Assembly (NCBI GenBank): GCA_022446815.1
Contig: JAKVCD010000026.1
Coordinates: 1-64,000, forward strand
Reading direction: 5' to 3'
Source: Planctomycetota bacterium
Lineage (GTDB): Bacteria; Planctomycetota; UBA1135; GCA-002686595
DNA: 64,000 nucleotides
Made by a program: the position numbers and the translations under genes
The notes under the pieces: model-generated
The model's database searches: none
Told to the model about the DNA's origin: nothing
Seen by the model: only the letters and a program-made list of their open reading frames with translations
Shown: positions 1 through 7,836 of the stretch, piece after piece
Position numbering within the stretch: the first letter of the stretch is position 1
Layout of the letters: every line of letters begins with the position of its first letter

Positions 1-545
1 CGGTTGCCGCGGTTGCCGCGTGCGGGGGCCGGCTTCGGGCCGCCGTTGCCGCGCGCTCCGCGTGCGCCACGCGTGTCGCGCGAGCCTCGCGCGCCACGAC
101 TGCCGGGCTGGGGCTTGGGTCCGTTGCCGTTGCCGCGTGCGCCGGGCGCGGGCTTGGGTCCGTTGCCGCGTGAGCCGCGTGCGCCGCGGCTGCCGGGCTG
201 GGGCTTGGGTCCGTTTCCGCGACCGCCTACGCCGGGCGCGGGCTTGGGTCCGTTGCCGCGGTTGCGGTTGCGCCACTCAGCGATGCGCCGACGGCCAGCG
301 AGCTTCTCGGCGTCCGAGAGGCGACCGTCACCGTTGGTGTCGAAGCGACGGAGCAGGCCAGGGTCGATCCTGGGGCCCGGCTTGGGCTTGGCCCCGCGCA
401 CGTCCTTCTGCTTGCCTTTCTGATCTTGACGCTTGGCGGAGGGTCCCTGTGTCGAGGGGGTGTCCTTGCGGCTAGCTGTGTTCGGGTTCTGGGCCATCGC
501 AGGTGTGGCGATGAGGAGACCCAAGAGGAGGGCGATGTATTTCAT
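1..545 (-). CDS. Secreted EF-hand protein with Gly/Arg/Pro-rich repeats (3' end outside window)
   Basis: The frame opens with ATG at 545 and stays open to base 1, so the C-terminus is missing. The first 20 or so residues (MKYIALLLGLLIATPAMAQ) are a clear signal peptide ending in AMA-Q. After a basic, Lys/Gln-rich linker comes one canonical EF-hand loop, DTNGDGRLSDAE, at about residues 83-94, with calcium ligands at the expected positions. From about residue 115 the chain becomes low-complexity, with at least four GNGPKP(A/Q)PG units alternating with GSRGARGSR-like blocks. These correspond to imperfect direct DNA repeats between about 100 and 260. Calcium binding is inferred from the loop; the basic repeats could bind anionic polysaccharide or nucleic acid, which is speculation. 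No specific family is recognised. Confidence 0.75.
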   Translation of the reverse strand, partial: MKYIALLLGLLIATPAMAQNPNTASRKDTPSTQGPSAKRQDQKGKQKDVRGAKPKPGPRIDPGLLRRFDTNGDGRLSDAEKLAGRRRIAEWRNRNRGNGPKPAPGVGGRGNGPKPQPGSRGARGSRGNGPKPAPGARGNGNGPKPQPGSRGARGSRDTRGARGARGNGGPKPAPARGNRGN

Positions 546-690
546 GGTGAAGAGATCCTGAATGTCGTGGATCGGGCTGATGGAGAGGTGCGCCCGAAGG
601 ACACACCCAACACCTAGGCGCCGTGCGGTTCTGCTCCGACTTCCAATTTCAGTCTATCCGCAGTTTGGGAGCCGGGCGGAAGGAGCCGAT

Positions 691-2064
691 TTATCCCTCC
701 CAATCAGGGTTAGGGAGGGGGATTTTCGCGCCAATACCCTCCCTCCAGGCCCTCAGACGGCCGTGTAGCGTCTCGACGAGGTCCGGATGTTTCTCCACGA
801 AGTCCTGCGTTTCGCCGATGTCATTGGCCAAGTCATAGAGCTCTAGCTGCCCCGTCTCGAAGGTCTCAATGAGCTTCCATCCGCCCATCCGGATGGCGCT
901 CGCAGGGGTCTGGCGACCAGGGAGATAGTGAGGGAAGTGCCAGAACACAGCGTCTCTCTCGAGGTGCTCTGCTCCTGCAAGGAGCGGGACGAGGCTCTCC
1001 CCGTCGACGCCACCGCGCTCTGCAGAGCCCGCGAGCGCAGCGAATGTCGGCGAGAGGTCCATAGAGAGGATCGGCTCTGAGCAGGTCGTGCCCGCCTCGA
1101 TGAAGCCAGGCATGCGGGCGATGAAGGGGACTCGGATGCCGCCCTCGTAGAGCATCCCCTTGCGGCCGCGCAGCGGAAGGTTCGAGGTCACCGAGTGCCC
1201 GCCGTTGTCAGAGGTGATGATGACGAGGGTCTCATCAGTGAGCTCGAGCTCCTCCAACAGGGTGACGAGTCGGCCGACGCCCTCGTCCACGGTCTCGACC
1301 ATCGCCGCGTAGCCGGCGTTTGAGTGGTGGCCGACTGGCTCCTTCGCGTCGTACTTCTCCTTGAGGTCAGCGCGCGGCTGGATCGGCGTGTGCACTGCGT
1401 AGTACGGGAGGTAGACACAGAAGGGCCCGTCTTGGTTCCTGCGGATGAAGTCGAGCGCGCGATCGGTGATGACGTCCGTCAGGTAAGATCCCTCGGGGGC
1501 GTCAATGGGGACGCGTGTGTTCGGCTTACCGAAGGGGTAGTGGTAGGAGGCGGGGTGGCCTTGGTGTGTCCCCCCGACGTTCTCGTCGAAGCCTTGGCCT
1601 AGGGGGTCCTCTCCGTTCTTCCTCTTTCCGAGGTGCCACTTGCCGAGGGAGATCGTCGCGTAGCCGGCGTCGCTCAAGACCTCTCCGAAGGTTCTCTCGG
1701 AGGCAGCGAGCGATCGCCGCCTGGGGAGCTCCTTCAGGGCGAACTCGTAGATCTTCTTGTTGAGCACTGTCGTGACGCCCGTCCGCGTCGGGTAGTTCCC
1801 TGTGAGGAGGGCGGCGCGGCTCGGAGAGCAGTTAGGTACAGAAGAGTACGCGTCTGTGAAGCGCATCCCTTCGGCCGCGAGCTGATCAATGTTGGGGGTC
1901 TCGTAGTACTCGCTGCCTTGACAGCCAAAGTCTGTCCAGCCGAGGTCGTCGATCACGACGAAGAGGATGTTCGGCTGCTGGGGAGGGCTCGGCGTGTCGC
2001 TCCCTGGCGGCGCCGCGCAGGATGCGAAGAGGAGTAAGAGAGAGAGCGCGCGCATGAGACTCAC
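691..2064 (-). CDS. Secreted lipoprotein sulfatase (arylsulfatase A type)
   Basis: Member of the formylglycine sulfatase family, which hydrolyses sulfate esters, in planctomycetes mostly on sulfated polysaccharides. From the first codon (GTG at 2064), residues 1-16 form a lipoprotein signal with lipobox FASC (Cys16). The metal-site Asp pair is at 39-40. The full CSPSR formylglycine motif lies at 79-83, GKWHLGK at 141-147, VHTP near 225 and SDNGG at 285-289, so all usual active-site elements are present. The length of 457 residues is normal. The GTG start overlaps the stop of the upstream epimerase by 4 nt; the ATG at 2055 would also leave a complete lipoprotein signal. It is the last gene of a three-gene operon with a sugar epimerase and a lactonase-like hydrolase, suggesting desulfation of a deoxy-sugar glycan. 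The substrate cannot be read from the sequence. Confidence 0.9.
   Translation of the reverse strand: MSLMRALSLLLLFASCAAPPGSDTPSPPQQPNILFVVIDDLGWTDFGCQGSEYYETPNIDQLAAEGMRFTDAYSSVPNCSPSRAALLTGNYPTRTGVTTVLNKKIYEFALKELPRRRSLAASERTFGEVLSDAGYATISLGKWHLGKRKNGEDPLGQGFDENVGGTHQGHPASYHYPFGKPNTRVPIDAPEGSYLTDVITDRALDFIRRNQDGPFCVYLPYYAVHTPIQPRADLKEKYDAKEPVGHHSNAGYAAMVETVDEGVGRLVTLLEELELTDETLVIITSDNGGHSVTSNLPLRGRKGMLYEGGIRVPFIARMPGFIEAGTTCSEPILSMDLSPTFAALAGSAERGGVDGESLVPLLAGAEHLERDAVFWHFPHYLPGRQTPASAIRMGGWKLIETFETGQLELYDLANDIGETQDFVEKHPDLVETLHGRLRAWREGIGAKIPLPNPDWEG
695..719 (-). terminator. Hairpin overlapping the sulfatase stop codon
   Basis: CCCTCCC at 695-701 and GGGAGGG at 713-719 form a perfect 7-bp stem with an 11-nt loop. 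It spans the last codons of the leftward sulfatase gene. No clear U-run follows in the leftward direction, so this is at best a weak terminator or an mRNA-end stabiliser. Confidence 0.25.
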
Positions 2065-3041
2065 TCGTCGAGGTCCCTTGTTTCGAGCCTGCCCTCATCA
2101 CGCAGGCGCGCGAAGTGCTCCATCGTCATCCGAACGCCATCAGCGAGCCCGGTCTTCGGGAGGCCAGGGATGACGTCGTCGATCCTGCTCCCGTCGAGGC
2201 CTGGCGGTATGGGGAGGGTGGGGCCGTCGACGGTGATGCCGTCTGCCCCCTCAGGCGCGTTCTGGCGGATGAGCTCAACGACCTGCGACATATCTGTGGA
2301 CTCGCCGTGCAGGTTGAAGATGTGCGCGCCCTGCGGCGCTTTGTCAGCGCACTCGAGGAAGGTCGCTGCGCAGTCGGACGCGAACTGATAGTCCGTCGCA
2401 CCAGAGAAGCGGATCTGGAAAGGCCTACCGAGCACAGCGGCCTTCATCGCGCGGGTGGGGTCGCTCGTCATGCCTTGGTCACGACCCACTCCGTAGACCG
2501 TGAGCGGGCGGATGCCGACGCTGGAGACCCCTGAGTCAGCGAAGAAGACCTTGGCGTTGCCTTCGTTCGCGCGCTTGTAGACGCCGTAGTGCGTCGTGGG
2601 GTTGAGGGGGGTGTCCTCGTCCGGAGCGCTGCCGCCGGGTCCGAGGTCGTCCGGCCCGTACACCGCTGCGGATGAGGCATAGACGACACGTGAGATCTCA
2701 CAGGCCGCCGCCGCCTGGAAGAGATTGAGGGTGCCTACGACGTTCACGCGCGCGCCGAGCACCGGGTCCGCCTTGCAGAAGGGGACCTGCAGTCCTGCTA
2801 GGTGCACGATGCGGTCGGCCCCTGACTCTCGGACCGCGGCGAGCACAGCGTCGGTGTCGGTCACGTCTCCTTGGATGAGGCGCACGCGCTCGAGGTCCTC
2901 GGGCTCGACGAGGTCTTGGATCCTGCGCATGTCGTTGCCGAGGTCAAAGACCACCGGGTCCTCACCACGGTCGAGGACGTGCTTTACGACCCAGGCGCCG
3001 ATGCAGCCGAGCGCCCCCGTGAGGAAGCAGGAGCGGTTCAT
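2061..3041 (-). CDS. NAD-dependent epimerase/dehydratase (extended SDR)
   Basis: A 326-residue extended short-chain dehydrogenase/reductase acting on a nucleotide sugar or a free sugar/lactone. The N-terminal dinucleotide-binding motif TGALGCIG (residues 8-15) is followed by an acidic residue at the end of beta-2 (VVFDLG), favouring NAD over NADP. The catalytic YGVYK (Tyr152, Lys156) and the ASSAAVYG serine strand near 122-129 are intact. It starts at ATG 3041, overlapping the stop of the upstream amidohydrolase (ATGA), and overlaps the downstream sulfatase by 4 nt, so the three genes are translationally coupled. Next to a fuconolactonase-like enzyme it may be a sugar or aldonolactone dehydrogenase rather than a cell-wall epimerase; that is inference from context. 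Confidence 0.85.
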   Translation of the reverse strand: MNRSCFLTGALGCIGAWVVKHVLDRGEDPVVFDLGNDMRRIQDLVEPEDLERVRLIQGDVTDTDAVLAAVRESGADRIVHLAGLQVPFCKADPVLGARVNVVGTLNLFQAAAACEISRVVYASSAAVYGPDDLGPGGSAPDEDTPLNPTTHYGVYKRANEGNAKVFFADSGVSSVGIRPLTVYGVGRDQGMTSDPTRAMKAAVLGRPFQIRFSGATDYQFASDCAATFLECADKAPQGAHIFNLHGESTDMSQVVELIRQNAPEGADGITVDGPTLPIPPGLDGSRIDDVIPGLPKTGLADGVRMTMEHFARLRDEGRLETRDLDE

Positions 3042-3874
3042 CTAGGCAAGCCGTACCATCGAATCGCGTTACGACCGAAGAGCTTCTCGCGTGCCTCTCC
3101 GGAGACCCGCGCAGCGTAGTCCGTCGTGACGGCTGCCATCTTCATGTAGCCGCCCGCGAGCTCACACATCGGCCAGTCCGAGCCGTAGATGAGCCGGTCC
3201 TCTCCGAAAGCTTCGAAGGCGACGTCGAGGTAGGGGTGGAAGTCTTCCTTCCTCCACTCTTCCCAGTCCGCCTCCGTGACCATGCCTGAGACCTTGCACG
3301 CGACGTTGGGTCTCTCCGCGAGCGCCTGAAGCTCACTCTTCCACGGATCGATCTCGCCCTTCTTGATGTAGGGCTTGGCGATGTGGTCGAGGACGAAGGG
3401 CGCATCAGGGAAGCGGTCGACGAACTGGACCGCGGCCTTCAGCTGGTTCGGGTAAACGAGGATGTCATAGGTGATCCCGCGGTCGGCGACCTCTTTCATC
3501 CCTCGGCAGAAGTCATCCCTCAGGAGGAACTCTTCGTCTTCCTCATCTTGAACGAGGTGCCGCACGCCGCAGAAGTTCGGGTGGTCTTTGAACTCATCTA
3601 GCTGCGCACCTGCCTCCGGGGAGCAGAGGTCGACCCAGCCGACGACGCCGAGGATGTACGAGTAGTGCTCAGCGAGGTCGAGCATCCAGCGCGTCTCGTC
3701 GAGGTTCTGTCGAACTTGGACCATGACCGCTCCGTCCAGCTCGTGGCGCTGGAGGTGCTGATGCAGGTCGGGCGGCATGTGGTCTTCGCGGAGGATGGAC
3801 CACTTGTCCTCTGCCATCCAGGCGTACTCCTCGGGGTCGTACTGCCAACAGTGTTGATGAGCGTCGATGCGCAT
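3038..3874 (-). CDS. Amidohydrolase_2 family, L-fuconolactonase/L-rhamnonolactonase-like
   Basis: Predicted cytoplasmic TIM-barrel metal hydrolase of 278 residues in the COG3618 group, which hydrolyses sugar lactones such as L-fucono-1,5-lactone. The chain starts with MRIDAHQHCW, giving the metal-binding His-x-His at 6 and 8. LDHIAKP in the middle and YGSDWP near the C-terminus supply the remaining family His and Asp residues. The frame extends further upstream to 4024, but the ATG at 3874 is chosen because family members begin a few residues before HxH and the extra 50 residues look non-coding. It heads a coupled operon with an SDR and a sulfatase and is divergent from a sugar ABC importer. 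Together these suggest catabolism of a 6-deoxy sugar such as L-fucose or L-rhamnose. Confidence 0.85.
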   Translation of the reverse strand: MRIDAHQHCWQYDPEEYAWMAEDKWSILREDHMPPDLHQHLQRHELDGAVMVQVRQNLDETRWMLDLAEHYSYILGVVGWVDLCSPEAGAQLDEFKDHPNFCGVRHLVQDEEDEEFLLRDDFCRGMKEVADRGITYDILVYPNQLKAAVQFVDRFPDAPFVLDHIAKPYIKKGEIDPWKSELQALAERPNVACKVSGMVTEADWEEWRKEDFHPYLDVAFEAFGEDRLIYGSDWPMCELAGGYMKMAAVTTDYAARVSGEAREKLFGRNAIRWYGLPR

Positions 3875-4049
3875 GGGGACTCTAGGGGGTATGGGGTGAA
3901 GCCGAGAGCAGTCATCAACTTCGGAGGCGTGGATTGCAAGGGGAAAGTGCATCCACCACCTCGTCACGACGCGGGATGATGCGGCGCATGCAGAGGTGGT
4001 AGATTGGTCGCTCGCGAACGCCACCCGTTAGCACCCCTCCGGAGTCCCC

Positions 4050-5012
4050 ATGCCTCTACGCGCTCTCTCGCTCTTCATTCTCCTCCTCGCTGCGGCTTGC
4101 ACCACAGAAGACTCGAGCGAAAAGCTTCAGATCGCGGTGATCCCGAAGGGGACGACCCACGAGTTCTGGAAGTCCGTGCACGCTGGCGCCGAGACCGCGG
4201 CGCAGGAGTTGGGCGTCGAGGTCATCTGGAAGGGGCCGCTCATCGAGAGCGATCGGAACGCTCAGATCCAGGTCGTGGAGGACTTCGTGACCCGCGGCGT
4301 CGACGGAGTCGTGCTCATGCCGCTCGACAGGGTCGCGCTCGTGCGCCCTGCGCGTGAGGCGCAGCAGGCGGGGATCCCCGTGATCATCGCCGACAGCGAC
4401 CTCGACTGGGACGGTCGCCTCTCTTTCGTGGCTACAGACAACAAAGAGGGCGGGCGCATGGGCGGCGAGAAGCTCGCAGAGCTCATCGGCGGAGAGGGCA
4501 AGGTCATCCTCATGCGCTACCTAGAGAACTCGGCGAGCACGACGCGTCGAGAGGAGGGCTTCCTCGAGGCGATGGCCGCGCACCCGGGCATCGAGGTCGT
4601 GAGCTCAAACCAGTACGCGGGCCCGACGATCGAGGGCGCGCAGCAGACGGCAGAGAACCTGCTCAACTCCTTCTCAGAGGTTGACGGGATCTTCGCGCCC
4701 TGCGAGTCCGCCGCCTACGGGATGATGCGCGCGATTCAGGACGCAGGCAGGAGAGAGCAGATCAAGTTCGTCGGCTTTGACGGCTCAGAGAAGCTCGTCG
4801 CGGGCTTGGCCGCGGGGCAAGTGGACGCCCTCGTCCTTCAGAGCCCGATCGCGATCGGTGACCTCTCGGTGCGCGCCATGGTGAAACACCTCAAGGGTGA
4901 AGCGGTCGACGCGCGCATCGACACAGGCGTCGTCATCGCGACGACCGCGAACATGAACGACGACAAGATCCAAGCGCTCCTCTCACCAGACCTCTCGATC
5001 CTCGGCGAGTGA
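4050..5012 (+). CDS. Sugar ABC importer, substrate-binding lipoprotein (RbsB/Peripla_BP_4 type)
   Basis: A 320-residue solute-binding protein of the ribose/galactose class. The signal ends in LAAAC, placing the lipid-modified cysteine at residue 17. The mature part begins with the class signature LQIAVIPKGTTHEFWKSVHAG, followed by the alternating two-lobe pattern, with IVLPLD-like and DSDLDW segments in the first lobe and FVGFDGSEKLV in the second. The start at ATG 4050 is preceded by GGAG at 4041-4044. The ATPase gene overlaps the stop by 4 nt and the permease follows, giving a complete three-gene importer. The divergent neighbour is a lactonase-type hydrolase, so the substrate is probably the same deoxy-sugar or a breakdown product. 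Confidence 0.9.
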   Translation: MPLRALSLFILLLAAACTTEDSSEKLQIAVIPKGTTHEFWKSVHAGAETAAQELGVEVIWKGPLIESDRNAQIQVVEDFVTRGVDGVVLMPLDRVALVRPAREAQQAGIPVIIADSDLDWDGRLSFVATDNKEGGRMGGEKLAELIGGEGKVILMRYLENSASTTRREEGFLEAMAAHPGIEVVSSNQYAGPTIEGAQQTAENLLNSFSEVDGIFAPCESAAYGMMRAIQDAGRREQIKFVGFDGSEKLVAGLAAGQVDALVLQSPIAIGDLSVRAMVKHLKGEAVDARIDTGVVIATTANMNDDKIQALLSPDLSILGE

Positions 5013-6532
5013 AGACGGAGAGAGACTCGAACCCTCTGCTCTTGATGAGCGGGGTCCAGAAGCGCTTCGGCGGCGTGATCGCGCTCAGCGGCGTAGACCT
5101 AGAGGTCCGGCGAGGTGAGGTGCACGCGCTCCTCGGCGAGAACGGCGCGGGTAAGAGCACGCTCATGAAGGTCCTCTCTGGCGCCCACGCAGCGGACGCG
5201 GGCGAGTGCCGCTTTGACGGCGCGCCTTACGCGCCGCGGGGGCCGGTGGACGCCCTCGAGCAGGGCGTCGCCATGATCTACCAAGAGCTCAATCTCGCGC
5301 CAGATCTCACCGTCGCACAGAACGTGCTCTTAGGCAGGGAGCCTAGAGGGACGATGGGCTGGGTCCGGGCTGATGAGGTGAGGGAGAGGGTAGGTGGCGC
5401 TCTCGCGGCCCTCGGTTCGGACGAGCTTCAGCCAGAGACCTTGGTCAGCGAGCTCGGCCCAGGACAGCGGCAGCTCGTTGAGATCGCCCGGGCGCTCGTG
5501 GAGGACGCGCGCTTGATCGTCCTCGACGAGCCGACGAGCTCACTCTCTCAAGAGGACACACGCCGTCTCTTTGAGGTCGTGAAGCGCCTCACGCGGGAGG
5601 GCGTGTCTGTGATCTATATCAGCCACTTCTTGGAAGAGGTGCAGGAGATCGCAGACCGCTTCACCGTCTTACGTGACGGAGAGACGGTCGGCGCTGGCGT
5701 CGTATCCGAGACCTCCCTGGAGGAGCTCGTGGCGCTCATGGCAGGTCGCAGCTTGGACGAGTTCTTCCCCGAGGTGCCGCACGAGGCGGGGGAGGTGATC
5801 TTGGAGCTGGACGCTCTCAGCGGAGAGCGGCTGCCCAAAGAGGCCTCACTCTCGCTCCGACGCGGCGAGATCATGGGGATCGCAGGGCTCGTTGGTGCAG
5901 GCCGGACAGAGCTCCTGCGCGCGCTCTTCGCCCTCGAGCCGGTGAGCTCAGGCCAAGTGAAGATCAAGGGTGGGGTGAGTCCGGCGCGCTCTCCAAGAGA
6001 GCGGCTCGATCAAGGGGTGGGGCTCCTATCAGAGGACCGCAAGGGCGAGGGCTTAGCGCTCGACCTAGACCTCGCCACGAACGCCACCCTCTCTCACATG
6101 GACCCCTTCTCTTCACGAGGCTGGATCCGAGAGCGCGAGCAGCGCGCCGCAGCGCAGCGCTGGATCGACCGCTTAGCTATCCGCTGCACTGGACCGGAGC
6201 AGCGAGTAGGGGATCTCTCTGGCGGCAATCAGCAGAAGGCGGCGTTGGCTAGGCTCCTTCATCACGACGTGGACGTGCTGCTCCTCGACGAGCCGACGCG
6301 CGGCGTCGACGTGGGCGCGAAGGTAGAGGTGTATCGCGTGATCGGTGAGCTCGCCGCCGCCGGTAAGGCGATCCTCGTCGTGAGCTCGTATTTGCCAGAG
6401 CTCTTCGGCATCTGTGATCGGATCGCGGTCATGCACCGCGGAGTCCTCGGCCCATCGAGAGCGGTCGATGAGTGGACGGAGGAAGAGGTGATGAGCGAGG
6501 CTACGCGCGGCGTCCAAGGAGAGGTGGCCTGA
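5009..6532 (+). CDS. Sugar ABC importer, duplicated ATPase (RbsA/MglA type)
   Basis: A 507-residue fused double ATPase that energises a CUT2-class monosaccharide importer on the cytoplasmic face. The first half has Walker A GENGAGKST (43-51), a diverged signature ELGPGQRQ and Walker B LIVLDEPTSS. The second half has the degenerate P-loop GLVGAGRTE typical of RbsA proteins, then the good signature LSGGNQQK near 404 and Walker B LLLDEPTRG. The GTG start at 5009 shares GTGA with the stop of the binding-protein gene. The stop overlaps the permease ATG by one base. Length and layout are normal for the family. Confidence 0.93.
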   Translation: MKTERDSNPLLLMSGVQKRFGGVIALSGVDLEVRRGEVHALLGENGAGKSTLMKVLSGAHAADAGECRFDGAPYAPRGPVDALEQGVAMIYQELNLAPDLTVAQNVLLGREPRGTMGWVRADEVRERVGGALAALGSDELQPETLVSELGPGQRQLVEIARALVEDARLIVLDEPTSSLSQEDTRRLFEVVKRLTREGVSVIYISHFLEEVQEIADRFTVLRDGETVGAGVVSETSLEELVALMAGRSLDEFFPEVPHEAGEVILELDALSGERLPKEASLSLRRGEIMGIAGLVGAGRTELLRALFALEPVSSGQVKIKGGVSPARSPRERLDQGVGLLSEDRKGEGLALDLDLATNATLSHMDPFSSRGWIREREQRAAAQRWIDRLAIRCTGPEQRVGDLSGGNQQKAALARLLHHDVDVLLLDEPTRGVDVGAKVEVYRVIGELAAAGKAILVVSSYLPELFGICDRIAVMHRGVLGPSRAVDEWTEEEVMSEATRGVQGEVA

Positions 6533-7464
6533 TGCCCAAGCGCCTGATGACGCTCCTCGGCCCGTTCATCGGGCTCATCGTGGTGGTCGCGCTCTTTGGC
6601 GCGATAGAGCCGGCCTTCCTCTCGACGCGAAACATGATGACGGTGGCGATCCAGACGGTGATCGTCGGGCTCGGCGCGATCGGGATGACCTTCGTGATCG
6701 TCTCCGGAGGAATCGACCTCTCGATCGGCTCTGTGATCGCGCTCTCTTCCGTTGTGACCGCGCTGTGCGCTCGGGCCGGACTCTCACCTGCTGCCTCGTT
6801 CGCCGCGGGTGTGGCGGCGGGCGCGCTCTGTGGAGCGCTAAACGGCTGGCTCGTGACACGGCTCAATATCGTCCCCTTCATCGTGACGTTGGGGATGATG
6901 GGGGTCGCACGCGGTGTCTCGAAGTGGCTCAGCGGCGAGCAGACGGTCACGCCCTCTCCCGAAGCCAGCGAGGCCTTGGCCTCTCTCGCGACAAAGTCAG
7001 CGACCTCTCCTGGGATCTGGATCACGATCGCCTTGGCGGTTGTGATGGCGCTCGTCCTGAAGCGCACGGTCTTCGGCACTTACACTTACGCCCTCGGCTC
7101 GAATGAGGACACGGCTCGGCTCTGCGGCGTTCCGGTAGAGCGCACGAAGGTTTGGATTTACACCCTCTGTGGGCTCTTCGGCGGGCTCGGTGGCGTGATG
7201 ACCTTTGCGCGCCTCTCTGTCGGCGACCCGACCACTGCGATAGGGAGAGAGCTCGACGTGATCGCTGCTGTGGTGATCGGCGGCGCATCCCTGGCTGGTG
7301 GCAAGGGGTCGATCCTGGGCTCGATGATCGGCGCCCTCCTGATGGCTGCGCTTGCCAATGGCTGCAACTTGACGGGCGTCCCGAACTTCGTCCAAGAGAT
7401 CTTGATCGGCGGGATCATCGTCGCCGCCGTGGCTGTGGACAGGCTCCGCAGCGCGAGAGCTTGA
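6532..7464 (+). CDS. Sugar ABC importer permease (RbsC type, BPD_transp_2)
   Basis: A 310-residue inner-membrane permease with about eight to ten hydrophobic segments. It contains FVIVSGGIDLSIGS, the conserved RbsC segment near the second and third helices, and the C-terminal VVIGGASLAGGKGSILGS and EILIGGIIVAAVA segments. The ATG at 6532 overlaps the ATPase stop codon (TGATG); an in-frame extension back to 6472 lies inside the ATPase gene and is rejected. It completes the importer 4050-7464. The genes following the permease (a DsrE-like protein and a leftward gene) do not look related to sugar uptake. Confidence 0.92.
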   Translation: MPKRLMTLLGPFIGLIVVVALFGAIEPAFLSTRNMMTVAIQTVIVGLGAIGMTFVIVSGGIDLSIGSVIALSSVVTALCARAGLSPAASFAAGVAAGALCGALNGWLVTRLNIVPFIVTLGMMGVARGVSKWLSGEQTVTPSPEASEALASLATKSATSPGIWITIALAVVMALVLKRTVFGTYTYALGSNEDTARLCGVPVERTKVWIYTLCGLFGGLGGVMTFARLSVGDPTTAIGRELDVIAAVVIGGASLAGGKGSILGSMIGALLMAALANGCNLTGVPNFVQEILIGGIIVAAVAVDRLRSARA

Positions 7465-7496
7465 GTCTCGGTGAGGCGCGATGTCCTAGGATCGAA

Positions 7497-7502
7497 TACG
7501 CT
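7497..7502 (+). promoter_or_regulatory. -10-like hexamer TACGCT, 7 nt before ATG 7510
   Basis: TACGCT ends 7 nt upstream of the start codon. If used, transcription would begin at or next to the ATG and give a leaderless mRNA. No Shine-Dalgarno site is seen, and no convincing -35 element is visible. Confidence 0.3.
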
Positions 7503-7509
7503 CTCGCCC

Positions 7510-7836
7510 ATGAACACGATCATCGTCCTCAACCATGACCAGATGGGTCTCGGCGACTCTGAGCTGGGCCGAAAGATATTGGGCACCTTCCTGGGGAAGA
7601 CCCCTTCGATTCAGGAGGTCACGGCTATCTGCTTCTACAACTCCGGCGTGAAGCTTCTCGCCAAGGGCTCCCCGGTCCTCGCAGAGCTCACCATGCTCGA
7701 GGAGAACGGGGTGGACCTCTACCCCTGCGGAACCTGCGTGAACCACTACGGCATCGAGCTAGGCGCGGGTGACATCTCTTCGATGGATCAGATCGTGCAG
7801 GAGCTCGACAAGGCAGAGAAGGTCATCACTCTCTAG
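7510..7836 (+). CDS. DsrE-family protein resembling the C-terminal domain of YedF
   Basis: A 108-residue protein closely resembling the C-terminal half of the sulfurtransferase-like selenium-metabolism protein YedF: a DsrE/F fold with LGDSELGRKILGTF, then ICFYNSGVKLL and YPCGTCVNHYG. The CGTC motif (Cys73, Cys76) is intact. The N-terminal TusA-like domain of full YedF is absent, as is any selD/selA neighbour. A role in persulfide relay or redox sulfur handling is inferred from the family; no function is established for the stand-alone form. The start is ATG 7510; an upstream in-frame GTG-like extension lacks support. Its stop shares the tetranucleotide CTAG (7833-7836) with the stop of the convergent gene. 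Confidence 0.75.
   Translation: MNTIIVLNHDQMGLGDSELGRKILGTFLGKTPSIQEVTAICFYNSGVKLLAKGSPVLAELTMLEENGVDLYPCGTCVNHYGIELGAGDISSMDQIVQELDKAEKVITL

Noticed and set aside
4..475. Rightward Arg/Pro-rich frames and repeats at the left edge, possible CRISPR or novel RNA
   Set aside because: The repeats are unequal, in codon-length units, and make sense as GNGPKP repeats of a leftward secreted protein. There are no unique equal-sized spacers, so it is not CRISPR.
3875..4024. N-terminal extension of the lactonase-like gene to 4024
   Set aside because: Family members begin a few residues before the HxH motif. The extra 50 residues are not conserved-looking and would occupy the divergent promoter region.
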